From Actinomadura cremea (GTDB lineage Bacteria > Actinomycetota > Actinomycetes > Streptosporangiales > Streptosporangiaceae), in assembly GCF_014648495.1 (NCBI RefSeq), contig NZ_BMRF01000027.1, forward strand, positions 1 through 64,000: 64,000 nt of DNA. Direction: 5' to 3'. A program made the position numbers and the translations under genes. Below the pieces are notes generated by a model, which was not told the DNA's origin, did no database searches, and saw only the letters and a program-made list of their open reading frames with translations. Shown one piece after another: positions 32,160 to 40,421 of this stretch. How positions within the stretch are numbered: position 1 is the first letter of the stretch; each line of letters starts with the position of its first letter.

Positions 32160-33202
32160 GCGGGCTCCTTGGCGCGGTCCCGGCCGCGGCCGCGTCCCAT
32201 GAGGTGGGCGCCGAGTTCGGCGATGCCGTGGCCGCGCAGGTTGAGCCAGATAGCGGCGAGCAGCACCAGTCCGGTGACGATGGGCGTGAGGAAGGGGCTC
32301 ACCCCGAGCAGCGTCAGCCCGTTGGCGATCACCCCGGTGATGACCGCGCCGATGACGGTGCCGGGCATGGTGCCCCGGCCGCCGAACAGGTCGGTGCCGC
32401 CGAGCACCACCGCCGCGATCACGGTCAGCTCGAACGCCTGCGCGGAGTTGGCCGAGCCGGAGCCGAGACGGGCCGCGGTGAGCAGCCCGGCGACGCCCGC
32501 GGCGAGCCCGGTCAGCATCAGCGCGATCATCTTGATGCGGTTCGTGTTCACCCCGGCGCGGCGGACCGACTCCTCCTGCGAGCCGATCCCGTTGACGTAG
32601 CTGCCGAACCGGGTCTTGGCCAGCAGCACCGCGCCGATCACCACGGTGCCGAGCGCGATCCACGCCAGCGCGGAGAAGCCGAGGAACTCCGCACGGCCGA
32701 TCTTGGCGACGTACAGCCGGGCGTCGATCGGGACGGAGAAGCCCTCGGTCCACAGTTGGGCCAGACCGCGGATCACCGACATCGTGGCGAGCGTGACGAT
32801 GAACGGCGGGATCCGGTGGTAGGCGGACATGTAGCCGTTCACCGCGCCCCAGAACAGTCCCGCCAGCAGGGCAGCGATGATCACGAGGGAGGAGTCCCAC
32901 CCCGCCTGGAGCATCTCGGCGGTGAGGACGGCGACGAACGCGACGGTCGAGCCCACCGACAGGTCGATCTGGCCCGTCGTGATCACGAACGTCATCGCCA
33001 CCGCGACGATCAGCGTGATCGCGACCTGGGTGGCCAGGTTCGACATGTTGTCGAAGCTGAGGAAGTTGTCGGAGGCGATGCCGAAGACCGCGAACAGCGC
33101 GACGGTCACGCCCGCCATCGCCAGGGTCGCCTTGTTGGCACGTTCCCACAGGCCGGGCGTCTCGGCGCGGACGGTGGGCGCGGGCGGGGCCTGCACGCTC
33201 AT
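32156..33202 (-). CDS. RbsC-type (CUT2) sugar ABC transporter permease
   Basis: This 348-residue inner-membrane permease has about nine or ten hydrophobic segments. It carries the CUT2 signature ITTGQIDLSVGSTVAFVAVL near residue 75 and a C-terminal VVLGGTDLFGGRGTMPGTVIGAV loop. It forms the channel for a ribose-type ABC importer with the ATPase encoded 1 bp upstream and the lipoprotein binding protein before it. ATG 33202 follows a GGAGGTGGCC-type site. The Arg/Lys-rich C-terminal tail is cytoplasmic. Confidence 0.92.
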   Translation of the reverse strand: MSVQAPPAPTVRAETPGLWERANKATLAMAGVTVALFAVFGIASDNFLSFDNMSNLATQVAITLIVAVAMTFVITTGQIDLSVGSTVAFVAVLTAEMLQAGWDSSLVIIAALLAGLFWGAVNGYMSAYHRIPPFIVTLATMSVIRGLAQLWTEGFSVPIDARLYVAKIGRAEFLGFSALAWIALGTVVIGAVLLAKTRFGSYVNGIGSQEESVRRAGVNTNRIKMIALMLTGLAAGVAGLLTAARLGSGSANSAQAFELTVIAAVVLGGTDLFGGRGTMPGTVIGAVITGVIANGLTLLGVSPFLTPIVTGLVLLAAIWLNLRGHGIAELGAHLMGRGRGRDRAKEPA

Positions 33203-33203
33203 G

Positions 33204-33974
33204 TCAGGCCACCTCCTCGGAGGAGTCGGGCCCGGTGGCGGCGGCGCCGGAGCGGGTGATCAGGGCGACGAGCCGCTCGATGTCGAGCTCGGACACCGGC
33301 TCGTCGTCCACGCTGCGGCCCTCGTACATGACGGTGATGCGGTCGCAGACCTCGAACAGGTCCTGCAGCCGGTGGGTGATCAGGATGACGCCGACGCCCT
33401 GCGCCGCGACGTCCTTGATCATCGCGAGCACCTGGCGGACCTCGGCGACCGCGAGCGCCGCCGTCGGCTCGTCCAGGATCAGCACGCGCGGCCTGAACGA
33501 CACCGCGCGGGCGATCGCCACGGCCTGCCGCTGCCCGCCGGACAGGTGCCCGATCTCCTGGTACGTCGACTTGACGCGGACGTGCAGGTCCGACAGCGTC
33601 TCGGCGGCCCGGCGGTGCATGGTGCGGCGGTCGATGAACGGGCCCTTGCGCGGCTCGCGCCCGAGGAACAGGTTGCTCGCGACGTCGAGCGTGTCGCACA
33701 GCGCGAGGTCCTGGTAGACGATCCCGATCCGTTCGCGGCGCGCGTCCGCGGGGCTGCCGAACCGCACCTCGCGGCCGTCGATCGCGATCGTCCCGGTGTC
33801 GTGCTGCAGGGCCCCGGCCAGGACCTTCATCAGCGTGGACTTCCCGGCGCCGTTGTCGCCGACGAGGCCGAGGACCTCGCCCGGCGCCAGCGTGAGGTCG
33901 ACGCCGCGCAGCGACTTCACCGCGCCGAACGACTTGGTGATGCCGCGCAGTGAGACCAGGGGTGCTTCGGTCAT
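33204..33974 (-). CDS. Single-domain sugar ABC transporter ATP-binding protein
   Basis: The 256-residue ABC ATPase has Walker A GDNGAGKST near residue 40, Q-loop VYQDLALCD, signature LSGGQRQAVAIARA and Walker B VLILDEPTAAL, with the switch His in ILITHRL. RbsA-type proteins are usually fused duplicates of about 500 residues. This is the one-domain, FrcA-like form, so it should work as a homodimer. Its start overlaps the binding-protein stop as TGATG. It energises import by the adjacent permease. Confidence 0.92.
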   Translation of the reverse strand: MTEAPLVSLRGITKSFGAVKSLRGVDLTLAPGEVLGLVGDNGAGKSTLMKVLAGALQHDTGTIAIDGREVRFGSPADARRERIGIVYQDLALCDTLDVASNLFLGREPRKGPFIDRRTMHRRAAETLSDLHVRVKSTYQEIGHLSGGQRQAVAIARAVSFRPRVLILDEPTAALAVAEVRQVLAMIKDVAAQGVGVILITHRLQDLFEVCDRITVMYEGRSVDDEPVSELDIERLVALITRSGAAATGPDSSEEVA

Positions 33975-34990
33975 CACTTCTCCAGGTAGTACAGGTAGTC
34001 CTTGACGTTGGCGGGCGTCACGATCTGGGTCGGGACGGGCACGTCCGCGGGGGCGGACCGTCCGCAGGCGAGGTCGATCGCGGCGTTCATCGCCGCGTAG
34101 CCGAACTCGAAGGTGTTCTGCTGGACGACGCCGACGATCCACCCGTCCCGGAGACCGTCCACGGCCTGCTGGGACAGGTCCCAGCCGACGACCTCGATGT
34201 CCTCGGTGCGCTCCTGGCTGCGGACGGCCGCCGCGAGCCCGATCAGCGCGGGCTCGCCCGTCGCGTACGCGTAGGGCAGGTCCGGGTTGCCGGTCAGCAG
34301 GTTCTCGGCGGCGGTCTGGGCCTGCTCCTGGATGTTGCGGCCGTCCACCACCGTCTTGATCTTCATGCCGCCGGCGGCGACCGCGTCGGTGAAGCCCTTC
34401 TGCCGCTCGTTCTGGACGGTGCTGTTGAGCGCGCCGACGACGCCGATCTCGCCCTTCCCGCCGGACATCTCCAGCAGCGCCTCGGCGATCTGCTCGCCGC
34501 CCTCGGCGTTGGCCGTGCCGACCTGGGTGGCGACGGCCGGGTCGTCGACGGTGGCGTCCACCGCGACGACCGGGATCCCGGCGGCCTTCGCGCGGCGGAT
34601 CGCGGGCTTGATGCCCTCGGTGTCGACCGCGTCCACGATGATCGCGTCGTAGTCGTCGGCGACCATGTTGTCGATCGCGTTCGCCTGCTTCGTGGAGTCG
34701 TCGTCGCCGTTGACGACCTGCATGCTCGCGCCGGCCTTGTCGGCGACCGTCTTCGCGCCCGTGTTGATCTGGTTGAAGAAGAGGGCCTGGAGGTTGATCG
34801 GGACGACGCCGATCTTGGGCGGCCGTCCCTCCACCTGGCACGACTCCGCGAACCGCTCGGGCGGCGGCGGGCCCTTCTCCGTGGCCTTCTTCTCGGCCGC
34901 GATCTCACGCCTGGCCTGCACGTCGCAACCGATCGTCGCCGTCAGCAGCAGGCAGAGCGCGACCACGGCCCGCACCGTGCGTCGCATCAT
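33974..34990 (-). CDS. Sugar-type ABC transporter substrate-binding lipoprotein
   Basis: The 338-residue protein begins with an N-terminal lipoprotein signal, and lipobox TATIGC gives Cys22. It is followed by a charged linker and a periplasmic-binding-protein type I (RbsB-like) fold: KIGVVPINLQALFFNQI, ANAIDNMVADDYDAIIVDAVD, GEIGVVGALNSTVQNERQKGF and VVGWDLSQQAVDGL. Ligand-binding residues cannot be fixed without a model. ATG 34990 follows GAGAGGAGAC, and its ATGA overlap couples it to the kinase gene. It would capture the unknown sugar or nucleoside-like substrate outside the cell. Confidence 0.9.
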   Translation of the reverse strand: MMRRTVRAVVALCLLLTATIGCDVQARREIAAEKKATEKGPPPPERFAESCQVEGRPPKIGVVPINLQALFFNQINTGAKTVADKAGASMQVVNGDDDSTKQANAIDNMVADDYDAIIVDAVDTEGIKPAIRRAKAAGIPVVAVDATVDDPAVATQVGTANAEGGEQIAEALLEMSGGKGEIGVVGALNSTVQNERQKGFTDAVAAGGMKIKTVVDGRNIQEQAQTAAENLLTGNPDLPYAYATGEPALIGLAAAVRSQERTEDIEVVGWDLSQQAVDGLRDGWIVGVVQQNTFEFGYAAMNAAIDLACGRSAPADVPVPTQIVTPANVKDYLYYLEK

Positions 34991-35961
34991 GTCTCCTCTC
35001 GAAGGGGCCGGGCGGGCGCGTCGGGCGCGTCCGGGGCCGGTGTGCGGGAGTCGTTCTCGGCACGGAGCCGGGACAGGACGGACGCGCGGTGCGGCAGGCC
35101 GTCGCGTGCGCCCGGCCGGGTGCACGACAGGCCGGCCGCGACCGCGGCGACGCGGGCCGCGTCCGGCGGCGCGGAGCCCCGGTCGAGCTCCGCGCAGTAG
35201 GCGCCGGCGAAGCAGTCGCCGGCGCCGGTGGCGTCCACCGCCGTCACCTCGATGGCCGCCCCGGCGTGCCGCGCGCCGTCCGGGGCGAACAGCGTCCAGC
35301 CGCGCGCACCGTCGGTGACCACCAGGTTTACCCGATGGGCGGAGGCCTCGGCGGCCAGTGCCCGGTCGGCGTCGGCGGCGGGCACCGCGTCCGCGGCGCC
35401 GCCGGCGAGCAGCGCGGTCGCCTGTGCCCGGCCGACGAGCGCGTGGTCGGCGGCGGCGAGCGCGGCCCGCATCGCGACCGGCCCGTCGCAGCCGTCGAGG
35501 TCGACGACGAGCCGCGGCCGGCCGGGGCCGCCGAGCACGTCCGCGGCCTCGGGGAACCGGTAGCCGTCCAGGTAGAGCCAGGCGCCGGCGTCCCGCGCGG
35601 CGGCGGCCGCGGCCACCACGTGCTCGGTGGTCACCCGGTCGTCCTGGCTGATGATGGAGCGTTCCCCGTCCGGGGTGAGCAGCACGACGGCCGTGGTGAG
35701 GACGCCGGACCGGGACGTGCCGCGGGTGTCGACGCCGTCTCCGGCGAGCGCGGCGAGGAACGCGGTGCTCTCCCGGTCCGGGCCGACGACCCCGGCGAAC
35801 CGGGCGTCGGCCCCCATCCGGGCGGCCGCCACCGCCGCGTTCGCCGCCATCCCGCCCTCGCCGCGGCGGACGCGGGTGGCCTGCACGCGCGCCGCCGGGC
35901 CGGGCAGCACGGGGACCTCGACCGTCAGGTCGACGTTGGCGTACCCGCAGAAGACGATCAC
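34987..35961 (-). CDS. PfkB/ribokinase-family sugar kinase
   Basis: The 324-residue PfkB kinase has the N-terminal GYANVDLTVEVP and GEGGMAANAAVAAARMG motif, a middle SIISQDD segment and the C-terminal signature DATGAGDCFAGAY, which holds the anion hole and the catalytic Asp. It would phosphorylate a sugar, nucleoside or pyrimidine alcohol brought in by the adjacent importer. The GTG start overlaps the BtpA-like stop as GTGA. The C-terminus carries a Pro/Ala/Arg extension beyond the usual fold. The substrate cannot be deduced from sequence alone. Confidence 0.88.
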   Translation of the reverse strand: MIVFCGYANVDLTVEVPVLPGPAARVQATRVRRGEGGMAANAAVAAARMGADARFAGVVGPDRESTAFLAALAGDGVDTRGTSRSGVLTTAVVLLTPDGERSIISQDDRVTTEHVVAAAAAARDAGAWLYLDGYRFPEAADVLGGPGRPRLVVDLDGCDGPVAMRAALAAADHALVGRAQATALLAGGAADAVPAADADRALAAEASAHRVNLVVTDGARGWTLFAPDGARHAGAAIEVTAVDATGAGDCFAGAYCAELDRGSAPPDAARVAAVAAGLSCTRPGARDGLPHRASVLSRLRAENDSRTPAPDAPDAPARPLREET

Positions 35962-36833
35962 GGCAGTTCCGCTCCGGCCTTCGCCGCGGCGGCGGTCAGC
36001 TCGCGGACCTTCGCCGCCTCGACCCGGCCCCACCAGCGGCCGTTGTCCTTGACCGAGGACGCGACGATGACGCCGTCGCACGCGGGCAGCAGCTCCCCGA
36101 TGTTCCCGGCGGTGATGCCCGACCCGATCACGACGGGCAGGCTCGTGTGCGCGGCGATGCCCCGCACCTCGTCGAGGGCCGCGGCGTCGCCCGTCCGGGA
36201 GCCGGTCGCGATCAGCACGTCGGCGCCGAAGAACTCGGCGTCCTCGGTCTGCTCGGCGAGGGTGCGGTCGGCGACGATCGCGTGCGCGCCGTGCTTGACG
36301 TGCACGTCGGCGAAGACCTTCACCGGCCCGGCGCCGATCCGGCTGCGGTAGCGGGCGGCGTGCGCGGCCTGCCCCTCGATGATCCCCTCATTGGCGACGT
36401 AGGCGTTGGCCCACTGGTTGACGCGGACGAACCCGGCGCCGCCCGACCACGCGGAGGCGATCGAGCACTCGGCCGCGTTGGACAGCACGCTGACGCCCGT
36501 CCGTCCGCCGGTGGCGTGCCGGACCCGGTCGGTCACGACGGCCATCGCCGCCGCCGTCTCGTAGCCGTGCTCGCCGGGCTTGAGGAACGGGATGTCCCAG
36601 TGGTTCTCGACGATGACCCCGTGGCAGCCGCCGTCCAGGTAGGCCCGCGCCTCCTCGATGGCGAACGCGCAGATCTCGTCCAGCGGGACGCCCTCGTAGT
36701 GGGGGCTGCCGGGCAGCGGCGGCAGGTGCACGACGCCGATGACGACCTTGCGGGTCCCGAACAGCTCCTCGATCGCGTTCGGCCTGGGCGGGAAGACGCC
36801 CAGCGCCCGCTCGTTCCCCGTCGCCGCCGTCAT
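35958..36833 (-). CDS. BtpA/SgcQ-family protein, first gene of the operon
   Basis: The 291-residue TIM-barrel protein is of the BtpA/SgcQ family: VVIGVVHLPPLPGSPHY, GCHGVIVENHWDIPF, SVLSNAAECSIASAWSGGAGFVRVN, KVFADVHVKHG and VVIGSGITAGNIGEL. Bacterial SgcQ-like members sit in sugar operons and are suspected nucleosidases or isomerases. The photosystem role of plant and cyanobacterial BtpA does not apply here. ATG 36833 opens the operon. An operator core lies at 36845-36858, 11 bp upstream, in its presumed 5' untranslated region. All seven following genes are closely packed behind it. Confidence 0.85.
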   Translation of the reverse strand: MTAATGNERALGVFPPRPNAIEELFGTRKVVIGVVHLPPLPGSPHYEGVPLDEICAFAIEEARAYLDGGCHGVIVENHWDIPFLKPGEHGYETAAAMAVVTDRVRHATGGRTGVSVLSNAAECSIASAWSGGAGFVRVNQWANAYVANEGIIEGQAAHAARYRSRIGAGPVKVFADVHVKHGAHAIVADRTLAEQTEDAEFFGADVLIATGSRTGDAAALDEVRGIAAHTSLPVVIGSGITAGNIGELLPACDGVIVASSVKDNGRWWGRVEAAKVRELTAAAAKAGAELP

Positions 36834-36844
36834 GCCGCCTCCTG

Positions 36845-36858
36845 TGTAATCGATTGCA
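36845..36858. promoter_or_regulatory. LacI-type operator 1
   Basis: TGTAATCGATTGCA is a near-perfect LacI-family palindrome centred on CG (left half TGTAATCG, right half reverse-complement TGCAATCG). It lies directly upstream of the operon's first start codon. The 14-mer GTAATCGATTGCAG is repeated identically at operator 2. Confidence 0.8.
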
Positions 36859-36966
36859 GTGAAGTTTTGGAGAACCGTAGATAGAGGACCCCCAGGCCGT
36901 CAAGGGTCTATAGTCGTCGCATCGCATCTTGATCTGCCAGGGCCCAGTGTTGGCGACAGCCGGAGG

Positions 36967-36980
36967 AGTAATCGATTGCA
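36967..36980. promoter_or_regulatory. LacI-type operator 2, overlapping the repressor start codon
   Basis: AGTAATCGATTGCA repeats the core of operator 1, with centres 122 bp apart. The TTG start codon of the LacI gene (36976-36978) lies inside it, just after the GGAGGAG ribosome site. Binding here would block its own expression, and a loop between the two sites is possible. Confidence 0.8.
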
Positions 36981-38001
36981 GCGGGTGACGATCGCGCAGG
37001 TCGCCGAGCGGGCGGGGGTGTCCACGGCGACGGTGTCGCGCGTCCTGTCGGGCCGGGGACCGGTCTCCGCGGCGGTGCAGCGCAGGGTCAGGGCGGCCGC
37101 CGACGAGCTCGGCTACCAGGTCAACTCGATCGCGCGCGCCCTGCGCAACAGCCGCACCGACACCGTGGGCATGGTGGTGCCGAGCATCTCCAACCCGTTC
37201 TTCACCTCGCTGGTGGAGAGCGTCGAGCACGCCCTCGGCCGGGAGGGCAAGGAACTGCTGCTGTGCGACGCCCGCTCCGACCCGGAGGTGGAGGCGCGGC
37301 GGCTCGCGACGCTCGTCGCCCGCAACGTCGACGGGATCATCGTGAGCCCCAGTCACGGCACGCTGAGCGGCGCCGCCGTGCAGGAGACGGCCGACCGGCT
37401 GCCGCTGGTGCAGCTCGACCGGTTCGTCGGCGGCACCAGCACCGACTGGGTCGGTGTGGACGACGTCGCCGCGATGCGCCAGGTCATGGACCACCTGCAC
37501 GCGGGAGGGGCGCGGTCGGCGGCGTTCGTCGGCTCGCTGCTGACCAACTCCTCGACCGAGCAGCGCTTCGCCGGGTTCCGCCGCCGCGCCGAGGACCTCG
37601 GCATCGACGTGGCGCCCGAGCACGTCCTCCTCGGCGACTACAGCGTGGAGTGGGGGGAGACCGCCACCGCGCGCCTGGTCGCCGGGGGCGGCCCGCCGGA
37701 CGCGATCGTGTGCGCCGACGACCTGATCGCGCTCGGCGTCACCCGCGCCTGCCGCGCGCACGGCGTGGACGTCCCGGGCCGCGTCCAGGTGACCGGCTAC
37801 GACAACATCGAGTTCGCGCGGCTGGGCGAGCCCGCGCTGACGACCATCGACCAGCCCCGCGAGCGGATCGCGGCCGAGGCCGTCCGGCTGCTGGCCGCGG
37901 CGGCCGCGGACGGGACCGACCGGCAGGCGCGCGGGCCGTCCGCGCACATCGCGCTGGTACCGAGTCTGGTCGTCCGCGACAGCACCCGCGCGGACGCCTG
38001 A
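36976..38001 (+). CDS. LacI-family transcriptional repressor
   Basis: The 341-residue LacI-type repressor has the N-terminal helix-turn-helix TIAQVAERAGVSTATVSRVLSG at about residues 4-25, the hinge helix NSIARALR, then a sugar-binding core opening DTVGMVVPSISNPFFTSLV and ending with the VTGYDNIEFARLGEPALTTIDQP signature. The TTG start was chosen because GGAGGAG lies 7 bp upstream; an in-frame GTG at 36985 is 16 bp away from it. It is divergent from the eight-gene uptake operon and shares two identical operator cores with it. It is followed 16 bp later by an M20 hydrolase gene in the same transcript. Confidence 0.92.
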   Translation: MQRVTIAQVAERAGVSTATVSRVLSGRGPVSAAVQRRVRAAADELGYQVNSIARALRNSRTDTVGMVVPSISNPFFTSLVESVEHALGREGKELLLCDARSDPEVEARRLATLVARNVDGIIVSPSHGTLSGAAVQETADRLPLVQLDRFVGGTSTDWVGVDDVAAMRQVMDHLHAGGARSAAFVGSLLTNSSTEQRFAGFRRRAEDLGIDVAPEHVLLGDYSVEWGETATARLVAGGGPPDAIVCADDLIALGVTRACRAHGVDVPGRVQVTGYDNIEFARLGEPALTTIDQPRERIAAEAVRLLAAAAADGTDRQARGPSAHIALVPSLVVRDSTRADA

Positions 38002-38017
38002 GCGGAAGGAACCGGAC

Positions 38018-39118
38018 ATGGACACGACGGGCCGGACGGTCGACGCGCTGGATCTCGCTCGGCGGCTGGTGCGGATCGACACCCGGGGCGGCGGGGAGCG
38101 CGCCGCGGCCGACCTGGTCGCCGACGTGCTCGACGGCGCGGGCCTCGAGGTCGCCGTGACCGAGCCGGAGGCCGGGCGCGCGAACGTCGTCGCCCGCCGC
38201 GGCCCGGACGTGCCGCGCGTGCCGGTCACCCTCACCGGGCACCTGGACACCGTGCCCGCCGATCCGTCCGGCTGGTCGTTCGACCCGCTGGGCGGCGCGG
38301 TGCGCGACGGCCGGCTGCTCGGGCGCGGCAGCAGCGACATGAAGGCGGGGGTGGCGTGCCAGATCGCGGCCGCCGCGGACGCCGCGCCCGACCGTCCGCT
38401 GCAACTGGTGTTCACCTTCGGCGAGGAGACCGGCTGCGACGGCGCCGCCCGGCTGGACGCGGCGTCGCTCGTCCCGGCGGACCTGCTGGTCGTGGCGGAG
38501 CCGACCGCGAACCGGACCGTCCTCGGGCACAAGGGCACGCTGTGGCTGCGGGCGACCGCGCGCGGGGTGTCGGCGCACGGTTCGCGGCCCGAGCTCGGCC
38601 GCAACGCGCTCGCCGCGCTCGCCGCCGCCGCGACGCGGGTGCACGGGCACCGCGGCTGGCCGGAGAGCCCGACGCACGGGCCGGTGACGGTGAACGTCGG
38701 CACCTTCCGCGCGGGCGTGCAGCCGAACCTGGTGCCCGACCACGCCGAGATGCGGCTGGACGTCCGCACCGTCCCGGGCTTCGGGTCGGACGAGGCCGTC
38801 GCCGCGATCACGGAGCTGTGCGGCCCGGACGTGGAGATCGAGCGGCTCGTCGACCTGCCCGGCGTCGCCACGGACCCCGCCTCCCCGGGCGTCGGCCGAG
38901 TGCTGGAACTGCTCGCGCCCGGCGCGTCCGAGCGGGAACCCGAGTACGCGACGTATTTCACGGACGCGTCGGTGCTGACGGCGATGCTCGGCGACCCGGC
39001 CGTCGTGATCTACGGCCCCGGGGATCCGGAGCAGGCCCACGTGACCGACGAGTCCTGTTCGGTGCGCCGGATCGACGAGGCCGCCACGGCGTTCCGCCGG
39101 CTGCTCGCGGACACGTGA
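38018..39118 (+). CDS. M20-family amidohydrolase (ArgE/DapE/YlmB-like)
   Basis: The 366-residue binuclear zinc hydrolase has TLTGHLDTVP (ligand His, catalytic Asp), LLGRGSSDMKAG (bridging Asp), FGEETGCDGA (catalytic Glu plus ligand Glu) and a dimerisation domain beginning GVSAHGSRPELGRNA. It would hydrolyse an N-acyl or N-formyl amide. The close relatives ArgE, DapE and the thiamin-salvage deformylase YlmB share these motifs. Co-transcription with the LacI regulator makes it part of the same regulon. The TenA-like protein across the operator recalls the YlmB/TenA pair, though this is only suggestive. A perfect terminator follows at 39176. Confidence 0.88.
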   Translation: MDTTGRTVDALDLARRLVRIDTRGGGERAAADLVADVLDGAGLEVAVTEPEAGRANVVARRGPDVPRVPVTLTGHLDTVPADPSGWSFDPLGGAVRDGRLLGRGSSDMKAGVACQIAAAADAAPDRPLQLVFTFGEETGCDGAARLDAASLVPADLLVVAEPTANRTVLGHKGTLWLRATARGVSAHGSRPELGRNALAALAAAATRVHGHRGWPESPTHGPVTVNVGTFRAGVQPNLVPDHAEMRLDVRTVPGFGSDEAVAAITELCGPDVEIERLVDLPGVATDPASPGVGRVLELLAPGASEREPEYATYFTDASVLTAMLGDPAVVIYGPGDPEQAHVTDESCSVRRIDEAATAFRRLLADT

Positions 39119-39175
39119 TCGACCATTCCACGATCGCATTTACGGTTCCGCGATCGAACGGATCATGAAATGCGG

Positions 39176-39209
39176 AACGCCCCGGCGATCCGGAGATCGC
39201 CGGGGCGTT
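39176..39209. terminator. Bidirectional intrinsic terminator
   Basis: A perfect 15-bp stem, AACGCCCCGGCGATC / GATCGCCGGGGCGTT, with a CGGA loop is followed by TTCCC on the plus strand. It separates the M20 gene from the convergent secreted-protein gene. Confidence 0.9.
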
Positions 39210-39246
39210 TCCCGTTCGCGCGCGGGCGCGGGCGAACGGGGCGGGG

Positions 39247-39909
39247 TCAGGAGCCGAAGGGCTGCGGCTTGCCGCGCTCGCCCGCACCGTCGCCCCACTC
39301 CAGGACCTCCCACTTGAGGCCCTCGATGTGGCCCTCGCCGGTGCCCGCGACGTACTTGCTCTCGGGCTTCTCACCGTCCAGCAGGTACCGGAAGGTGTAG
39401 GTGTCGAGGTCCAGCATGATGCCGCGGTGCGAGGGCTCGCCGGGACCGCGGTCGCCGACGAAGCCGGTGACGCTGCGGCCGTTGTAGCTGACCTTGACCT
39501 TGGTCATCATCGGCCAGCTCGGGCTGGCGAACATGCCCTTCTGCATGGGCTCGCCGCTCGCCGGGGCGCCGGTGTCGCCGCGCACGCCGGAGCCGTCGTC
39601 CCAGAAGTAGGACGCGGTGGTCTCGCCGCTGAGCAGGACGTCGTCCTTCTTCTCGTCCTGGGCGGCCTCGGACTTCTTCTCCGTCGCGCCGCCACCGGAC
39701 CCGGCGGGCTTCCGGGCCTCGGGCTTCTTCGAGCCCTCGGCCGCCGCGGGGGTCTTGTGCTCCTGGGCGGAGGTGACCTGCTTCGACAGGAGCATCTGCT
39801 CGTTGGGAGCGCCGTCGTCGCTGGCGGCCGCCACACCGGCCACGAGCATCCCGGCCAATGCGGTGCCGGTGATGCCGGTCAGGACGCCGTTGATCGCTCG
39901 CTTCTGCAT
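39247..39909 (-). CDS. Secreted protein with RlpA-like double-psi beta-barrel domain
   Basis: The 220-residue protein has an N-terminal signal peptide (KR, then ALAGMLVAGVAAAS) and a Lys/Glu/Ala-rich linker (about 40-90). The C-terminal domain has GETTASYFWDD, ASGEPMQKGMF, TKVKVSYNGRSVTGFVGDRGP and RGIMLDLDTYTF, which follow the RlpA/expansin double-psi barrel pattern with its conserved DRGP. Such domains bind or cleave cell-wall glycans. The catalytic Asp is plausible but unproven. ATG 39909 follows AAGGAAT; an upstream in-frame ATG at 39957 would break the signal peptide. It faces a terminator shared with the M20 gene. Confidence 0.75.
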   Translation of the reverse strand: MQKRAINGVLTGITGTALAGMLVAGVAAASDDGAPNEQMLLSKQVTSAQEHKTPAAAEGSKKPEARKPAGSGGGATEKKSEAAQDEKKDDVLLSGETTASYFWDDGSGVRGDTGAPASGEPMQKGMFASPSWPMMTKVKVSYNGRSVTGFVGDRGPGEPSHRGIMLDLDTYTFRYLLDGEKPESKYVAGTGEGHIEGLKWEVLEWGDGAGERGKPQPFGS

Positions 39910-40421
39910 GTGATTCCTTCGTTCGGCCAACAGGACCGCCGTTCCACGCCGGAGCACAGGGAGCTTCCGGGCAGGAGGGAACGGCTTTCGAGACTCGGGA
40001 CTCGAGATGCACCGCCGCGTAGCGGACCCGCATGCCGGACCCCGCGGGCATGGCGGGACGGCGCCCGCGCCGTACGCCGGACGCCCGTTCGCGGGCGTGC
40101 GTCGACGCGGGTCGAATGAAGCGGGAGAATGCCGACCGGGGGCGCTCAGGCCAGCCCGGCCGCGGTCGTCTGCATGGACGCGACCGCGATTCGGCAGAGT
40201 GGTCCCCGCCTGGCGGGCGGGAGCGACGGCTCTGTGACAGCCCAGGTCAAGGGTTCTTTGACCGGGACCTGACGACGAGCATATACGCCATTACCAGCAT
40301 TACGCCAAATCCAGGGATATTTTACCTTTCGCAAGGTAGATCGTTTTATCGAGAACTGCGCCGGAACGCCTTTCCCATCGGCGGTCCCGGGCACTCCCCC
40401 GACTGTGCGACGATCTCCTTC
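39910..40421. other. Intergenic region with palindrome TACCTT-TCGC-AAGGTA
   Basis: This 512-bp divergent region has no convincing gene, although an open frame on the plus strand extends back from 40422 to about 40032 with no ribosome site or recognisable protein. It contains a locally AT-rich stretch (40265-40365) and the perfect inverted repeat TACCTT / AAGGTA (40323-40338, loop TCGC), 83 bp before the permease start. The repeat is a candidate operator for the metal-type permease pair. Confidence 0.5.

Noticed and set aside
39910-40421. Upstream extension of the permease to 40032 (471 codons)
   Set aside because: The added residues are Arg/Gly/Pro-rich with no similarity or ribosome site, and the stretch contains the AT-rich promoter-like region.
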